Part shown: positions 16,508-25,282 of the stretch, one piece after another
How the letters are laid out: each line of letters begins with the position of its first letter
How positions within the stretch are numbered: the first letter of the stretch is position 1
Assembly: GCA_031285625.1 (NCBI GenBank)
Contig: JAITVV010000048.1
Span: forward strand, 37,834 to 101,833
From: Prevotella sp.
GTDB taxonomy: Bacteria; Bacteroidota; Bacteroidia; Bacteroidales; Dysgonomonadaceae
Reading direction: 5' to 3'
DNA: 64,000 nucleotides
Notes under the pieces: generated by a model
Databases searched by the model: none
Told to the model about the DNA's origin: nothing
Seen by the model: the letters and a program-made list of their open reading frames with translations, nothing else
Program-made: the position numbers and the translations under genes

Positions 16508-17288
16508 TTTCGTTATATAAAAATAATGTATTTTTAAGTTGTAAATCATAAATGAAAATGTCATTTTTTGACAAAATACTTGCCTCATAACAATTTAATA
16601 GATATATTTGCATTTGACAAGACAACAAGAACAACAATATCTAGACGAGACAGAATGCGGAATAAACGCCTTTTAGGGTTGAACACACTATCTTTTCAAG
16701 AAAATATTATAATCAATTCTCTAAAGGAATTGGTCATAATTTCTATTTTTATAAAAAAACAAATTTTATCAAAAATTGAGAATTTGATAGTTAGATTTAT
16801 CTTATTAGGAACAAAAAATGAGATTTATAAAAAATTATCCTAACACATTCTTTGTATACATTGCGAAGCAAATACATTTTGTAATTGGTAAATCAAACAA
16901 AGTTGTATTATTTCAGCAGCAAAAAATTAATAAAAATTTTAGTATATCAAAGTATGTTTTATCCTTTATCAAGAGAGATAAATATACAAATTCAATGCCT
17001 GGAGATGAGTGGAGATGTCATAAACTATTCACATTTGTATTTGTCTTCAATGTTTGTCCCTCCTATTTTCGTTCTAGAGCTTGTGAAAGTATTGAAAGGA
17101 AATCTCAGGTGTTGGATTTGTTTTTAATACAAAAACGTTTAATATAATTATATAAGGCCCTAAGCGTAAGGTCAGACAACAAGATTACATACTTCTCAAC
17201 TTGCAACGTTAGAAGTTACATACGATAAAAAGACAACAATAAAGACAACAAGTATATTATATCCACAAGCTTCAAAGACAAATTGACT
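16508..17288 (+). other. 780-bp AT-rich leader region with a promoter but no clear gene
   Basis: CTTG (16579-16582) and TATATTTG (16603-16610) are 20 bases apart and look like a promoter reading toward the secreted-paralogue cluster. Short overlapping open frames at 16568-17147 have no sensible composition or start. Near 17185-17225 a small hairpin (CTTCTcAAC with GTTAGAAG) is followed by several ACAACAA-type motifs up to the first ATG. The region may be a long 5' leader or hold an unrecognised RNA. No flanking inverted repeats typical of invertible promoters were seen. Confidence 0.4.
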
Positions 17289-18554
17289 ATGAAACTAAAA
17301 CTTTACTTATTACTATGTTTGGGCATATTCTGTTCCAAGCATACAAGTGCTCAAGTGACCATGGGGTCGAATAATCCACCAGAGGATTTTGCTATATTGC
17401 AACTTGACGGAACAAGCCAGGGATTACGTTTATCCAGGCTAGATACTAATCAGAGAGACCAGTTGACAAATACATTAGACGCAACAGGAAAACTGACAGC
17501 CCGCGGATTGATGATTTTTAATACAGAGACAGGGTCTATTGAATTCTTTGATGGTGCAGACTGGAAAGGTCTCTCTAAAGCTCCGACCTTTGACAATGGT
17601 ATTGAAAAAGATGGCGTAACCGGAAATGTTATTTTAGGGGGTAACCTACGTGAGGACACTGAAATATCACAAGGTGCAAACAAATTGAATTTTACAACTA
17701 CTACAGGCCTGTTCACTGTTAATACAGATCTATTACAAATTGGTAGTACAAATGTGACTGCCAGTAATGCCAATTTTTCCATCAATAATGGAACTAATGA
17801 TGTCATTAAAATAACAAAAACTTCTACCGGAAGCCAGATAGATGCTATAGTCGGAACAACAGGATTGAATGTTAATAATGGCGTATTTACAGCTGCAACA
17901 GGGAAAGTAACGATGGCTGGTACCGGAGGCAAACTGTCTTATACTTATCCTGTAGCATCAGGTGCTGCCGGTGACGCAATCAAGCCAAAAGCAGGAAGGA
18001 TTATATTTGCTGCTGATACAAAAGGATTGGCCAGATGGGGAGATATAACTCCTTCAACAGAGATTCAACCATTTAATATAACCAGAAATCAGGGATATCA
18101 TGGCACGAATGGTACGCCAAGTAATCAGGATAAAATAACTTCGACGACCACAGAACCTAACCTCACTTTTCAGGCTATAACAGATCCATTGACATTATCA
18201 AAGGGAAGGTGGCTTATAGCTGGAATGGTTTATACATATACATATGCATATGCAACATCAGGTACTGCTAATAAATTTGTATGGACCAGGATTTGCAGAA
18301 ATAACAGTGGAACATATTCACCTTTATTTACTACTGCCAACTTGGCCGAGCTTAAGACTGGGACTTCGACTAATGCCAACTCAGGAGCATATACAGCTAT
18401 TCAGATAATGTATATACTGAATGTAGAAACAGCAGGGCAATACAGAGTAGAGATGACTACTGCAATGCCTAACACGACTATGGTTGCAGGGTGGACAGGT
18501 ACCAGCCAGTTAAGAGCTGTTAAGGTAAGTGACAGAGCCGCAAGTGAGGACTAA
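17289..18554 (+). CDS. Secreted repeat-family protein, tandem paralogue 1
   Basis: The 421-residue product has a signal peptide ending TSAQ|VTM. A conserved head follows: GSNNPPEDFAILQLDG, then GLRLSRLD, and later ARGLMIFNTETGSIEFFDGADW. The middle is a low-charge Thr/Asn/Gly-rich, beta-prone region with VNTDLLQI-type strands. The C-terminal 130 residues (from about LTLSKGRWLIAGM) resemble a jelly-roll such as C1q/TNF-like tails, but this is only a shape impression. The next two genes share the same plan. The ATG at 17289 was chosen over a TTG two codons earlier. A surface or secreted adhesin-like role is a guess. Confidence 0.75.
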   Translation: MKLKLYLLLCLGIFCSKHTSAQVTMGSNNPPEDFAILQLDGTSQGLRLSRLDTNQRDQLTNTLDATGKLTARGLMIFNTETGSIEFFDGADWKGLSKAPTFDNGIEKDGVTGNVILGGNLREDTEISQGANKLNFTTTTGLFTVNTDLLQIGSTNVTASNANFSINNGTNDVIKITKTSTGSQIDAIVGTTGLNVNNGVFTAATGKVTMAGTGGKLSYTYPVASGAAGDAIKPKAGRIIFAADTKGLARWGDITPSTEIQPFNITRNQGYHGTNGTPSNQDKITSTTTEPNLTFQAITDPLTLSKGRWLIAGMVYTYTYAYATSGTANKFVWTRICRNNSGTYSPLFTTANLAELKTGTSTNANSGAYTAIQIMYILNVETAGQYRVEMTTAMPNTTMVAGWTGTSQLRAVKVSDRAASED

Positions 18555-18572
18555 TAATCTTATACACAAATT

Positions 18573-19778
18573 ATGAAAGTTATGAATAAATTATATATAT
18601 ATACATTAATTTTATTGTTTACAGTATTTTCTGTGAACGAGACCTTTGCTCAGGTTACTGCCGGGTCGAATAAAGTTCCTGCCAGCTTTAGTGTACTACA
18701 GCTTGACGGTACTACGGGAGGTTTACGCTTACCTCAGATATCAAATAAAAGCCTTATCAATATCAATTCCTCATCTTCTGCAGCCAGAAAACTTCTGGCT
18801 AGAGGACTTACCATCTATGACACTAACACCGGATGGGTAGAATATTGGAACGGGACAGACTGGGCTCCTGTATCTCAATCTTTATCAGTAACAAATGGCA
18901 TAAAGGAATATACAAACTATATCGGTTTAGGAGGTAATCTAGCTGAAGATACGCCTATAAACCTAAAGACATTTAATCTGAATTTAAAAACAAACTCGAC
19001 ATTAGGCAAATTCATTGTTAATACTAACGTATTACAGATTGATAACAGAAACATCCGCTTTCAGCCATCCCGTTTCTCTGTAAACACGAATCTTCTTTCT
19101 GTAACAAGTGATGCAATTACTTTAAATCCATATCTAGGTGGTACCGGTATTTACACCCTTAAATCAGTAAAAACTGATGGAACAGATACTGGAAATTCTA
19201 TAGTGGTGACAAATAATAATGTGCAAGTAAACGGAGATCTTTCGTACCGAGATAACGGGGACAATCCTGTAACTGTTGGTCATGCAATGGTTTCTATGGA
19301 TAATGGTGATGCTTATTGGGCACCATTAAAACCCGAAACCAGTTTTAGATATGGAACATTTCTATCAAGTGTAAGTATCACAAGAACTTCGACAAGTGAT
19401 ACATATTATACGAATATGACTACAACTCAGATCTCAGATACTCCTCTAACATTAACTCCAGGAAAATGGATGATATTTGCTTCTTATGCCACTACTTCTA
19501 CAGGCACTGCAGCTCAGAATGTAAACTATGTCTGGACATATTTGTATAAGCAGCCAACGAGTGGAGGAACAAAAGAATTAGTGACTGTTATGGGAAAGCC
19601 AACATCTTCGAATGATGCAAGCAGGACAACATTTCCCAATCTTGTATATGTTGTAGATGTTACGGAAGAAACAAATTTTACTCTCGAAAGCGGAACAAGG
19701 AATTATACTACATCTTTATCTTATAGCTATGATGCACCTTCATTCTTCGCAATGTCGATCATTGAAGCAGGTAAATAA
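18573..19778 (+). CDS. Secreted repeat-family protein, tandem paralogue 2
   Basis: The 401-residue product has a signal peptide ending FAQ|VTAGSN and the same head as its neighbours: VPASFSVLQLDG, GLRLPQI, LARGLTIYDTNTGWVEYWNGTDWAPVS. The middle again contains VNTNVLQI strands, and the C-terminal domain begins LTLTPGKWMIFASY. It starts 18 bases after paralogue 1, so the three genes form an operon. A second Met three codons later (18582) is an alternative start. The product is probably a surface or extracellular beta-rich protein of unknown role. Confidence 0.75.
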   Translation: MKVMNKLYIYTLILLFTVFSVNETFAQVTAGSNKVPASFSVLQLDGTTGGLRLPQISNKSLININSSSSAARKLLARGLTIYDTNTGWVEYWNGTDWAPVSQSLSVTNGIKEYTNYIGLGGNLAEDTPINLKTFNLNLKTNSTLGKFIVNTNVLQIDNRNIRFQPSRFSVNTNLLSVTSDAITLNPYLGGTGIYTLKSVKTDGTDTGNSIVVTNNNVQVNGDLSYRDNGDNPVTVGHAMVSMDNGDAYWAPLKPETSFRYGTFLSSVSITRTSTSDTYYTNMTTTQISDTPLTLTPGKWMIFASYATTSTGTAAQNVNYVWTYLYKQPTSGGTKELVTVMGKPTSSNDASRTTFPNLVYVVDVTEETNFTLESGTRNYTTSLSYSYDAPSFFAMSIIEAGK

Positions 19779-19798
19779 TAATACAAAATAAAATAATC

Positions 19799-21010
19799 AT
19801 GAAATATAATATATATATACTGAGCATATTATTTACATTCCTATGTGTAAATAAATCATATAGTCAGATTACAATAGGATCAGATATAGAACCTGCAAGT
19901 TTTTCCCTTGTTCAGGTAGAGGGTAGTGATGGAGGAGTACATTTACCGCGGATGACATCAAGTGAGATGACCACACTCGGTGCATCGATGATAGGTAATA
20001 GCGAATCACAAGCACTCGTTGTATACAATACATCTGATAACAGAATGGAATTCTGGGATGGCAGTGTATGGGTACCTCTAACAGCCACAAGTATATCAGG
20101 TAGCAATGCAATCACAAGTGTAGTTACGCCACAAGGGTTAAAGCTGGGTGGGGATTTAACGAAAACAACAGAAATTGACATGAAGGATTTCAACTTTAGC
20201 TTCAAATATAATACAGGTACATCCGAACAGCTTTCGATAGGATCTGTTAAAGTAAAAAATGATGAAGTTGATCTTACTATCCCTGCAACAGGTGCTTTTA
20301 CAGTTAATACCAACGCTCTGAATGTGAATTCATCCAATCGAAATATTGGTATGGCAGCCGAAAAGGTTACTGTAAATCAGGATCTTTTAACTATAGAAGA
20401 TGCTAGTGTAGCAGGAACAGGAGTAAAAGGTACCTTAAATTACCCGCATTCATCAAAAGGCTCCGGTTATTTACTGGTAAGCGATGATACAAATGGAAAT
20501 ACTTCCTGGGGTGCTGTCAGACCGATGGGTACAATTGAAACGGGAACATTAAGTGATAATACCTTTTTCTGGAATGGCAACGATCAAAATATTACGACAT
20601 CATATCTTAAATTATCACCTGGGCAGTGGATGATATTTGCTAAATATACAGGAAGAATGGTGTCTGCAACTGCCTTAATGTACCAATGGCTACAATTAGA
20701 AAAAACTACCACTAACCCTAACAGTGGAAGTCCAACATGGACATCATTAGGACGAGGAGGAGCCAACCCTGAGTTAATAACAACAGGAAGTACTTCAACT
20801 TTTTTGTATTGTACACCATCTTATAGTCGTATGGTCAATATAACAGAAACTACTTATTACAGGGTGGTTGCAATGACTAGTAATCCTCGAAATACTACAA
20901 GTACTAATACAACGACTATGCAGCGTAATACAAGAACAGTCCCTGATTTTGGAGGTTCATATTTCTATGCTGTCAGAATAGATGTGGAAGATCCTTCAAA
21001 TCCATATTAA
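19799..21010 (+). CDS. Secreted repeat-family protein, tandem paralogue 3
   Basis: The 403-residue product has a signal peptide ending YSQ|ITIGSD and is the most diverged of the three. Its head reads EPASFSLVQVEG, GVHLPRM, ALVVYNTSDNRMEFWDGSVWVPL. The C-terminal domain begins LKLSPGQWMIFAKYTG and is rich in Thr and Asn. It lies 20 bases after paralogue 2 and closes the operon at a strong terminator. The head is shared and the tail variable, as expected for binding proteins that diversify after duplication (inference). Confidence 0.75.
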   Translation: MKYNIYILSILFTFLCVNKSYSQITIGSDIEPASFSLVQVEGSDGGVHLPRMTSSEMTTLGASMIGNSESQALVVYNTSDNRMEFWDGSVWVPLTATSISGSNAITSVVTPQGLKLGGDLTKTTEIDMKDFNFSFKYNTGTSEQLSIGSVKVKNDEVDLTIPATGAFTVNTNALNVNSSNRNIGMAAEKVTVNQDLLTIEDASVAGTGVKGTLNYPHSSKGSGYLLVSDDTNGNTSWGAVRPMGTIETGTLSDNTFFWNGNDQNITTSYLKLSPGQWMIFAKYTGRMVSATALMYQWLQLEKTTTNPNSGSPTWTSLGRGGANPELITTGSTSTFLYCTPSYSRMVNITETTYYRVVAMTSNPRNTTSTNTTTMQRNTRTVPDFGGSYFYAVRIDVEDPSNPY

Positions 21011-21032
21011 TTTGATTATAATCTCGATATCT

Positions 21033-21064
21033 AAGCCTAATCAGAATTGATTAGGCTTATTTTA
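21033..21064 (+). terminator. Rho-independent terminator
   Basis: Stem AAGCCTAATC (21033-21042) pairs with GATTAGGCTT (21049-21058) and is followed by a T-rich tract. It ends the three-paralogue operon. Confidence 0.88.
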
Positions 21065-21077
21065 TTTTCTATATTTG
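21047..21077 (+). promoter_or_regulatory. Promoter of the M15 peptidase gene (ATTG-N20-TATATTTG)
   Basis: TATATTTG at 21070-21077 with ATTG at 21046-21049 fits the phylum consensus at 20-base spacing. The -33 element sits inside the preceding terminator hairpin. Confidence 0.55.
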
Positions 21078-21099
21078 TTTATTATAGAGACCATCAAAT

Positions 21100-21861
21100 A
21101 TGAGACAAACAATATTCATAATACTACTATTTACATGCTTAGTCGTATGTCAATCACAAACCAATTACCCGGTTGGAGTTCAGAGACTATTAGAAGCATA
21201 TTCATCTAGTATAACAGGATACGATGGAACTTCCATAATACTGAGAGATGGCAGTAAAATAGCTTATTCAGAGGGAGAAAATAAGTCTCATAATGAACTG
21301 ATGAATAGTAATGACATAGGAGATATATTCACTTATCCATATATAAAGGGAGAAGTTAAACATATACCGAAGAATTATGATCCGGGACGTATTCGAAATG
21401 AAGAATTATTAAAAAAGATGTATGGTTCTACTTCTGCAGAAGTTCAGAAAAGTTTGGTTACAATTATTTGGTGTCCAAAACTTGTGAACCAAAAATTAAG
21501 GATTACAAATATCAATGGTGTTGCAGAACAATTACAGAAAATCTCAAAAGAGTTAGACAAACATCCTGAGCTAAGAGATTATTTATATAGTGCCGGAACA
21601 TTTAACTGGCGCAAAGTCAGAGGAACAGACAGACTAAGTTCTCATAGTTTTGGTACAGCTATCGATCTGAATGTAAAATACTCTAATTATTGGCAATGGG
21701 ACTGTCGCTGCACATCTGAAGATACTGATTTAGAGTATAAAAATAAAATACCGCAACTAATAGTAGATATTTTTGAAAAGTACGGTTTTATATGGGGCGG
21801 AAAATGGTATCATTACGACACTATGCATTTTGAATACAGACCCGAATTATTAGTAAATTAG
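21100..21861 (+). CDS. M15-family D-Ala-D-Ala-type peptidase, secreted
   Basis: The 253-residue product has an N-terminal signal sequence (MRQTIFIILLFTCLVVCQSQ). The C-terminal third is an M15 peptidase: SSHSFGTAIDLN near residues 185-196 supplies the first zinc His and Asp, and YHYDTMHFEYRPEL supplies the last His. Enzymes of this class (VanY, L-alanyl-D-glutamate endolysin) cleave peptidoglycan stem peptides in the periplasm. The N-terminal 120 residues are less conserved. It is a single gene with its own promoter. The exact bond cleaved is not predictable. Confidence 0.85.
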   Translation: MRQTIFIILLFTCLVVCQSQTNYPVGVQRLLEAYSSSITGYDGTSIILRDGSKIAYSEGENKSHNELMNSNDIGDIFTYPYIKGEVKHIPKNYDPGRIRNEELLKKMYGSTSAEVQKSLVTIIWCPKLVNQKLRITNINGVAEQLQKISKELDKHPELRDYLYSAGTFNWRKVRGTDRLSSHSFGTAIDLNVKYSNYWQWDCRCTSEDTDLEYKNKIPQLIVDIFEKYGFIWGGKWYHYDTMHFEYRPELLVN

Positions 21862-21884
21862 AAGCCCTTTTCTATTTAATAAAA

Positions 21885-21915
21885 ATTGTCTTTCCTGTAA
21901 TATTTTGTAGCTTTG
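21885..21915 (+). promoter_or_regulatory. Promoter of the phosphatase-fusion gene (ATTG-N19-TAGCTTTG)
   Basis: ATTG at 21885-21888 and TAGCTTTG at 21908-21915 are 19 bases apart. The start codon follows 20 bases later. Confidence 0.6.
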
Positions 21916-21935
21916 TTTGTCCAAAAATCAAAGCC

Positions 21936-23795
21936 ATGAAAAAACTGATCGTATTAACTTTCTTCCTCATCTCATTTTTTACTTTATATGCCCAACAAGT
22001 ACTTTTTCCCAGAGAAGAAAACACATGCAGGATAATGTCGTATAACATTAGGAATGCAAGAGGGCTCGATGAAATAACTAATTATCAACGGATAGCAAAT
22101 ATTATAGAGAAAGTTTCTCCCGATGTTATTGCTTTACAGGAACTGGATAGTGTAACACAACGAAGCAATAAGGCTGATGTATTGAAACAACTAGCCGACA
22201 TCACCAGAATGCATGCGATATATGGTGCTGCTATACCTTTTCAGGGAGGTAAATATGGTATTGGCATCCTTTCCAAAAAACGTCCTTTATCATGGAAAAA
22301 CATTCCTCTTCCGGGACGGGAAGAAGTACGGGCACTGCTCATGGTCGAATTTGATAAATATATTGTTTTTGCTACCCATTTTTCGCTTACATCAGAAGAT
22401 CGTATAACATCAATAAAGATAATAAATGAGCTGGCAAATCATTCTGATAAACCGGTATTCTTAGCTGGAGACCTCAATGCAGAACCAGATTCATCCGAGA
22501 TAAAGACATTAGCTACGAATTGGAAAATTCTGAATAATACTAAAGATGCGACCTTCCCGGCAAATAATCCTGTAAATAAAATAGATTATATTATGGGATA
22601 TGCAAAAGGAGGTAAGACTTACTCGGTGCATCAGGCCAAGGTTGTGGATGAGCCTGTAGCGTCGGATCACAGGCCATTATTTGTAGATGTACGATTAAGT
22701 ACAAGCGAAGATAAAGTAATGCGTACACAGCCATATCTGCAAAATCCGTCCACAGATGCAATGACTATAATGTGGATGACAAATGTGCCTTGCCGTAGTT
22801 GGGTCGAATATGGGACAGATAGCACTAACATGCAGCGTGCACGTACATTTGTGGAAGGGGAAGCTATGGCAAATAATACTATTAATCGTATCCGGCTGGA
22901 AGGACTTAAACCCGGTACAAAATACTACTACCGTGCTGTATCACAGGAAATAACTCTTTATCAACCATACAAGAAAGAATTCGGAGATACTGTACGCACA
23001 ACTTTATCTTCCTTTACAACATGGAATGATAATCTAAAAGATTTTACAGCTCTGGTATTTAATGATCTTCATGACAATTATGATCTTTTTGATAAGTTAT
23101 ATGCCCAGGTAAAAGATAAAAAGATTGATGTTATTATATTTAATGGTGATTGCATTGCAGATGTACAAAGTGAGGATGTTGCCGTAAAGAGCATTTCTCA
23201 TTACTGTGAGGTAGCTGGCGGAAATAATATACCAACAATCTTTATCAGAGGAAATCATGAGACAAGAGGAGCATACTCGATGTTTTTATGGAATCTGCTG
23301 GAGAAAAAAGGAGGAACACATACTTATGGTGCGTTTAATCTGGGAGATACACGTTTTGTTTTGCTTGACTGCGGAGAAGACAAGCCGGATGATCACTGGG
23401 TATATTATGATATGAATGACTTTACCCATTACCGCCAGGAGCAGGCTGACTTCCTGCGAAAGGAGTTGGCTTCCTCTGAATTCAAAACGGCTAATAAACG
23501 CATCCTTATTCACCATATACCTCTCTTCGGGAAAAATATGGATGAGTATAATCCGTGTAAAGACTTCTGGGAACCGATACTGGCAAACGCTAAGTTTGAC
23601 GTTTCGCTGAATGCACATACTCATGAGTTTGAATACATTCCAACCGGGAAGGAGCAAAATAACTACCCGGTAATGATAGGTGGAGGTCCTAGTGAGAAAA
23701 GTGGCGTAGTTACTGTTTTGGAAAAAAAAGGGAATAGCATGACTCTCACTGCTATAAATGTAAATGGAGCGGAAGTACTAAAGCTTGATTTGTAA
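21936..23795 (+). CDS. Fusion of EEP nuclease/phosphatase domain and purple-acid-phosphatase-like domain, secreted
   Basis: The 619-residue product carries two hydrolases after a signal peptide (TLYAQ). Residues 30-260 are an endonuclease/exonuclease/phosphatase domain: MSYNIRNARG (Asn37), LQELD (Glu69), AGDLNAEPD and SDHRPLF (Asp244, His245). Residues 265-350 look like the fibronectin-type N-domain of purple acid phosphatases (PYLQNPSTDAMTIMWMT). Residues 370-610 are a calcineurin-like phosphoesterase: NDLHD (Asp377, His379), NGDC (Asp405), RGNHET (Asn440, His441), His526 and AHTHE (His561, His563). All metal ligands are present in both parts. It probably releases phosphate from phosphoesters outside the cytosol; substrates are unknown. 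Confidence 0.85.
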   Translation: MKKLIVLTFFLISFFTLYAQQVLFPREENTCRIMSYNIRNARGLDEITNYQRIANIIEKVSPDVIALQELDSVTQRSNKADVLKQLADITRMHAIYGAAIPFQGGKYGIGILSKKRPLSWKNIPLPGREEVRALLMVEFDKYIVFATHFSLTSEDRITSIKIINELANHSDKPVFLAGDLNAEPDSSEIKTLATNWKILNNTKDATFPANNPVNKIDYIMGYAKGGKTYSVHQAKVVDEPVASDHRPLFVDVRLSTSEDKVMRTQPYLQNPSTDAMTIMWMTNVPCRSWVEYGTDSTNMQRARTFVEGEAMANNTINRIRLEGLKPGTKYYYRAVSQEITLYQPYKKEFGDTVRTTLSSFTTWNDNLKDFTALVFNDLHDNYDLFDKLYAQVKDKKIDVIIFNGDCIADVQSEDVAVKSISHYCEVAGGNNIPTIFIRGNHETRGAYSMFLWNLLEKKGGTHTYGAFNLGDTRFVLLDCGEDKPDDHWVYYDMNDFTHYRQEQADFLRKELASSEFKTANKRILIHHIPLFGKNMDEYNPCKDFWEPILANAKFDVSLNAHTHEFEYIPTGKEQNNYPVMIGGGPSEKSGVVTVLEKKGNSMTLTAINVNGAEVLKLDL

Positions 23796-23919
23796 AGCCT
23801 TCAATCTCTGCTTATCTTTCATATTTCACAAAAATATTTTTCGGACAAAATATACTATTATATTTCTTTTTAGTTTTTTTGGTATAAATTTTGTTGCTGT
23901 TCATTCTATACACTTCATT

Positions 23920-25050
23920 ATGAAACAGAAAACAAAAACAAGACTAAAAAAAACTATGTTAATAGCTATATCTATCATTGGCATTCTAATCATTGCCGGA
24001 ATCATATTCTTAAACTCACCTAGATTTGGAAAGACTCCGTCCGGCGATCGACTGGAAAGGGTGAAGAGCTCGCCTAACTACAGGGAAGGTAAATTTCAAA
24101 ACCAGAGCTATACAATTCAATTAACCGGTGATAAGAATATGTTTCTTACAGGTTTAGATTTTCTATTCGGAAAAAAAGAGAGGTTAACCCCTACTGTAGC
24201 ATTACCAACAATAAAAACCGATCTTATAAACTTGAATAGGGAATCTGATATTTTAGTTTGGTTTGGTCATTCATCTTATTTTATGCAAATTGATGGTAAA
24301 CGAATCCTTGTAGATCCGGTATTCAGCGATGTATCACCTGTTTCTTTTATAAATAAACCGTTCAAAGGTACCGATATCTATAAACCAACCGACATGCCTG
24401 ATATCGATTATCTGTTTATATCCCATGATCACTGGGATCATCTGGATTATAATACAGTTATGGAGCTAAAAGATAGAACAAGTAAGATCATTTGTGGTTT
24501 AGGTGTTGGCGAACATTTCGAACATTGGGGTTTCGACAAGAATAAAGTAATTGAATTAGATTGGAATGCAGTCTCTACCCTGGATGAAGGATTTAGTACA
24601 TACTGTCTTCCCACCCGTCATTTCTCCGGCAGAGGATTATCCCCGAACCAATCACTCTGGGCATCGTTCTTATTACAAACTCCCACAATGAAAATATATA
24701 TTGGTGGCGATAGCGGATATGATGCTCATTTTGCAAAAATAGGCGAACAATTTGCAGAAATAGATTTAGCTATATTGGAAAATGGACAATATAATCAGGA
24801 TTGGAAATATATTCATATGATGCCCGAAGAGGTAATACAGGCCGCAAAAGACCTACATGCTAAAACTCTACTTCCTGTTCATTCTTCTAAGTTTGCTCTT
24901 GGGTATCACTCTTGGGACGAACCTCTGAAAAGAATTACTGAAGCAAACAAGAAAGAAAACCTGCGTTTACAGACACCTATGATTGGAGAAATCGTAAATT
25001 TGAAGGATAGCACACAAACCTTTAAAGAATGGTGGGCTGGTATTGATTAA
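23920..25050 (+). CDS. MBL-fold hydrolase, NAPE-PLD/UlaG-like, membrane-anchored
   Basis: The 376-residue product starts with a basic segment and one membrane helix (about residues 11-30) and then has a metallo-beta-lactamase-fold domain. The metal motif is SHDHWDHLD with His169, His171, Asp173 and His174. Later ligands are TRHFSGR, GGDSGYD and PVHSSKF, in the order of the NAPE-PLD/UlaG/RomA branch. Family members cleave phosphodiester or lactone bonds, including N-acyl phosphatidylethanolamines. The frame is open upstream into the previous gene, but the ATG at 23920 gives a proper membrane anchor, so it was chosen. Confidence 0.85.
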   Translation: MKQKTKTRLKKTMLIAISIIGILIIAGIIFLNSPRFGKTPSGDRLERVKSSPNYREGKFQNQSYTIQLTGDKNMFLTGLDFLFGKKERLTPTVALPTIKTDLINLNRESDILVWFGHSSYFMQIDGKRILVDPVFSDVSPVSFINKPFKGTDIYKPTDMPDIDYLFISHDHWDHLDYNTVMELKDRTSKIICGLGVGEHFEHWGFDKNKVIELDWNAVSTLDEGFSTYCLPTRHFSGRGLSPNQSLWASFLLQTPTMKIYIGGDSGYDAHFAKIGEQFAEIDLAILENGQYNQDWKYIHMMPEEVIQAAKDLHAKTLLPVHSSKFALGYHSWDEPLKRITEANKKENLRLQTPMIGEIVNLKDSTQTFKEWWAGID

Positions 25051-25071
25051 TACACGAGATAATATAAATGC

Positions 25072-25134
25072 AAAAAGGTCCCGATATCACATCGTAGACC
25101 TCTTCAACCTTAACACAAACTTTACAAAACTACA
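25072..25134 (-). ncRNA. Small RNA candidate, copy 2 of a three-member family
   Basis: On the minus strand, 25134-25107 is identical over 28 bases to the blocks at 12952 and 49181, including TAGTTTTG (25132-25125). A hairpin follows: AGGTC/GACCT and CGAT/ATCG with a GTG loop, then a T-run ending at 25072. The stem sequence differs from the other copies while pairing is kept. The predicted RNA is about 50 nt. It runs toward the end of the MBL-hydrolase gene, so it could also end that gene's transcript from the other side. Confidence 0.6.
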
Positions 25135-25282
25135 TATATATAACGCCTGTTTCCTGAAATTGTTTTATCAAAACCACCAATTTATTACTAAATAAGGATT
25201 ATTTTTGCTAAAAAGTGTTTATCTTACTCTATTGATAAAACTCAAGTTGTATATATTCGCATGACATCTTACTTTTAAAACG

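Noticed and set aside
16568-17147. Overlapping short open frames in the 780-bp gap
   Set aside because: Composition is Ile/Lys/Asn/Phe-rich as expected of random AT-rich DNA. They start at TTG or in mid-promoter and overlap each other.
16508-17288. Invertible promoter before the secreted-paralogue operon
   Set aside because: No pair of inverted repeats flanks the promoter and no recombinase gene is nearby.
23785-23919. N-terminal extension of the MBL-hydrolase gene by 45 codons
   Set aside because: It overlaps the previous gene and would put a second hydrophobic stretch before the natural membrane anchor. The ATG at 23920 is a normal start.
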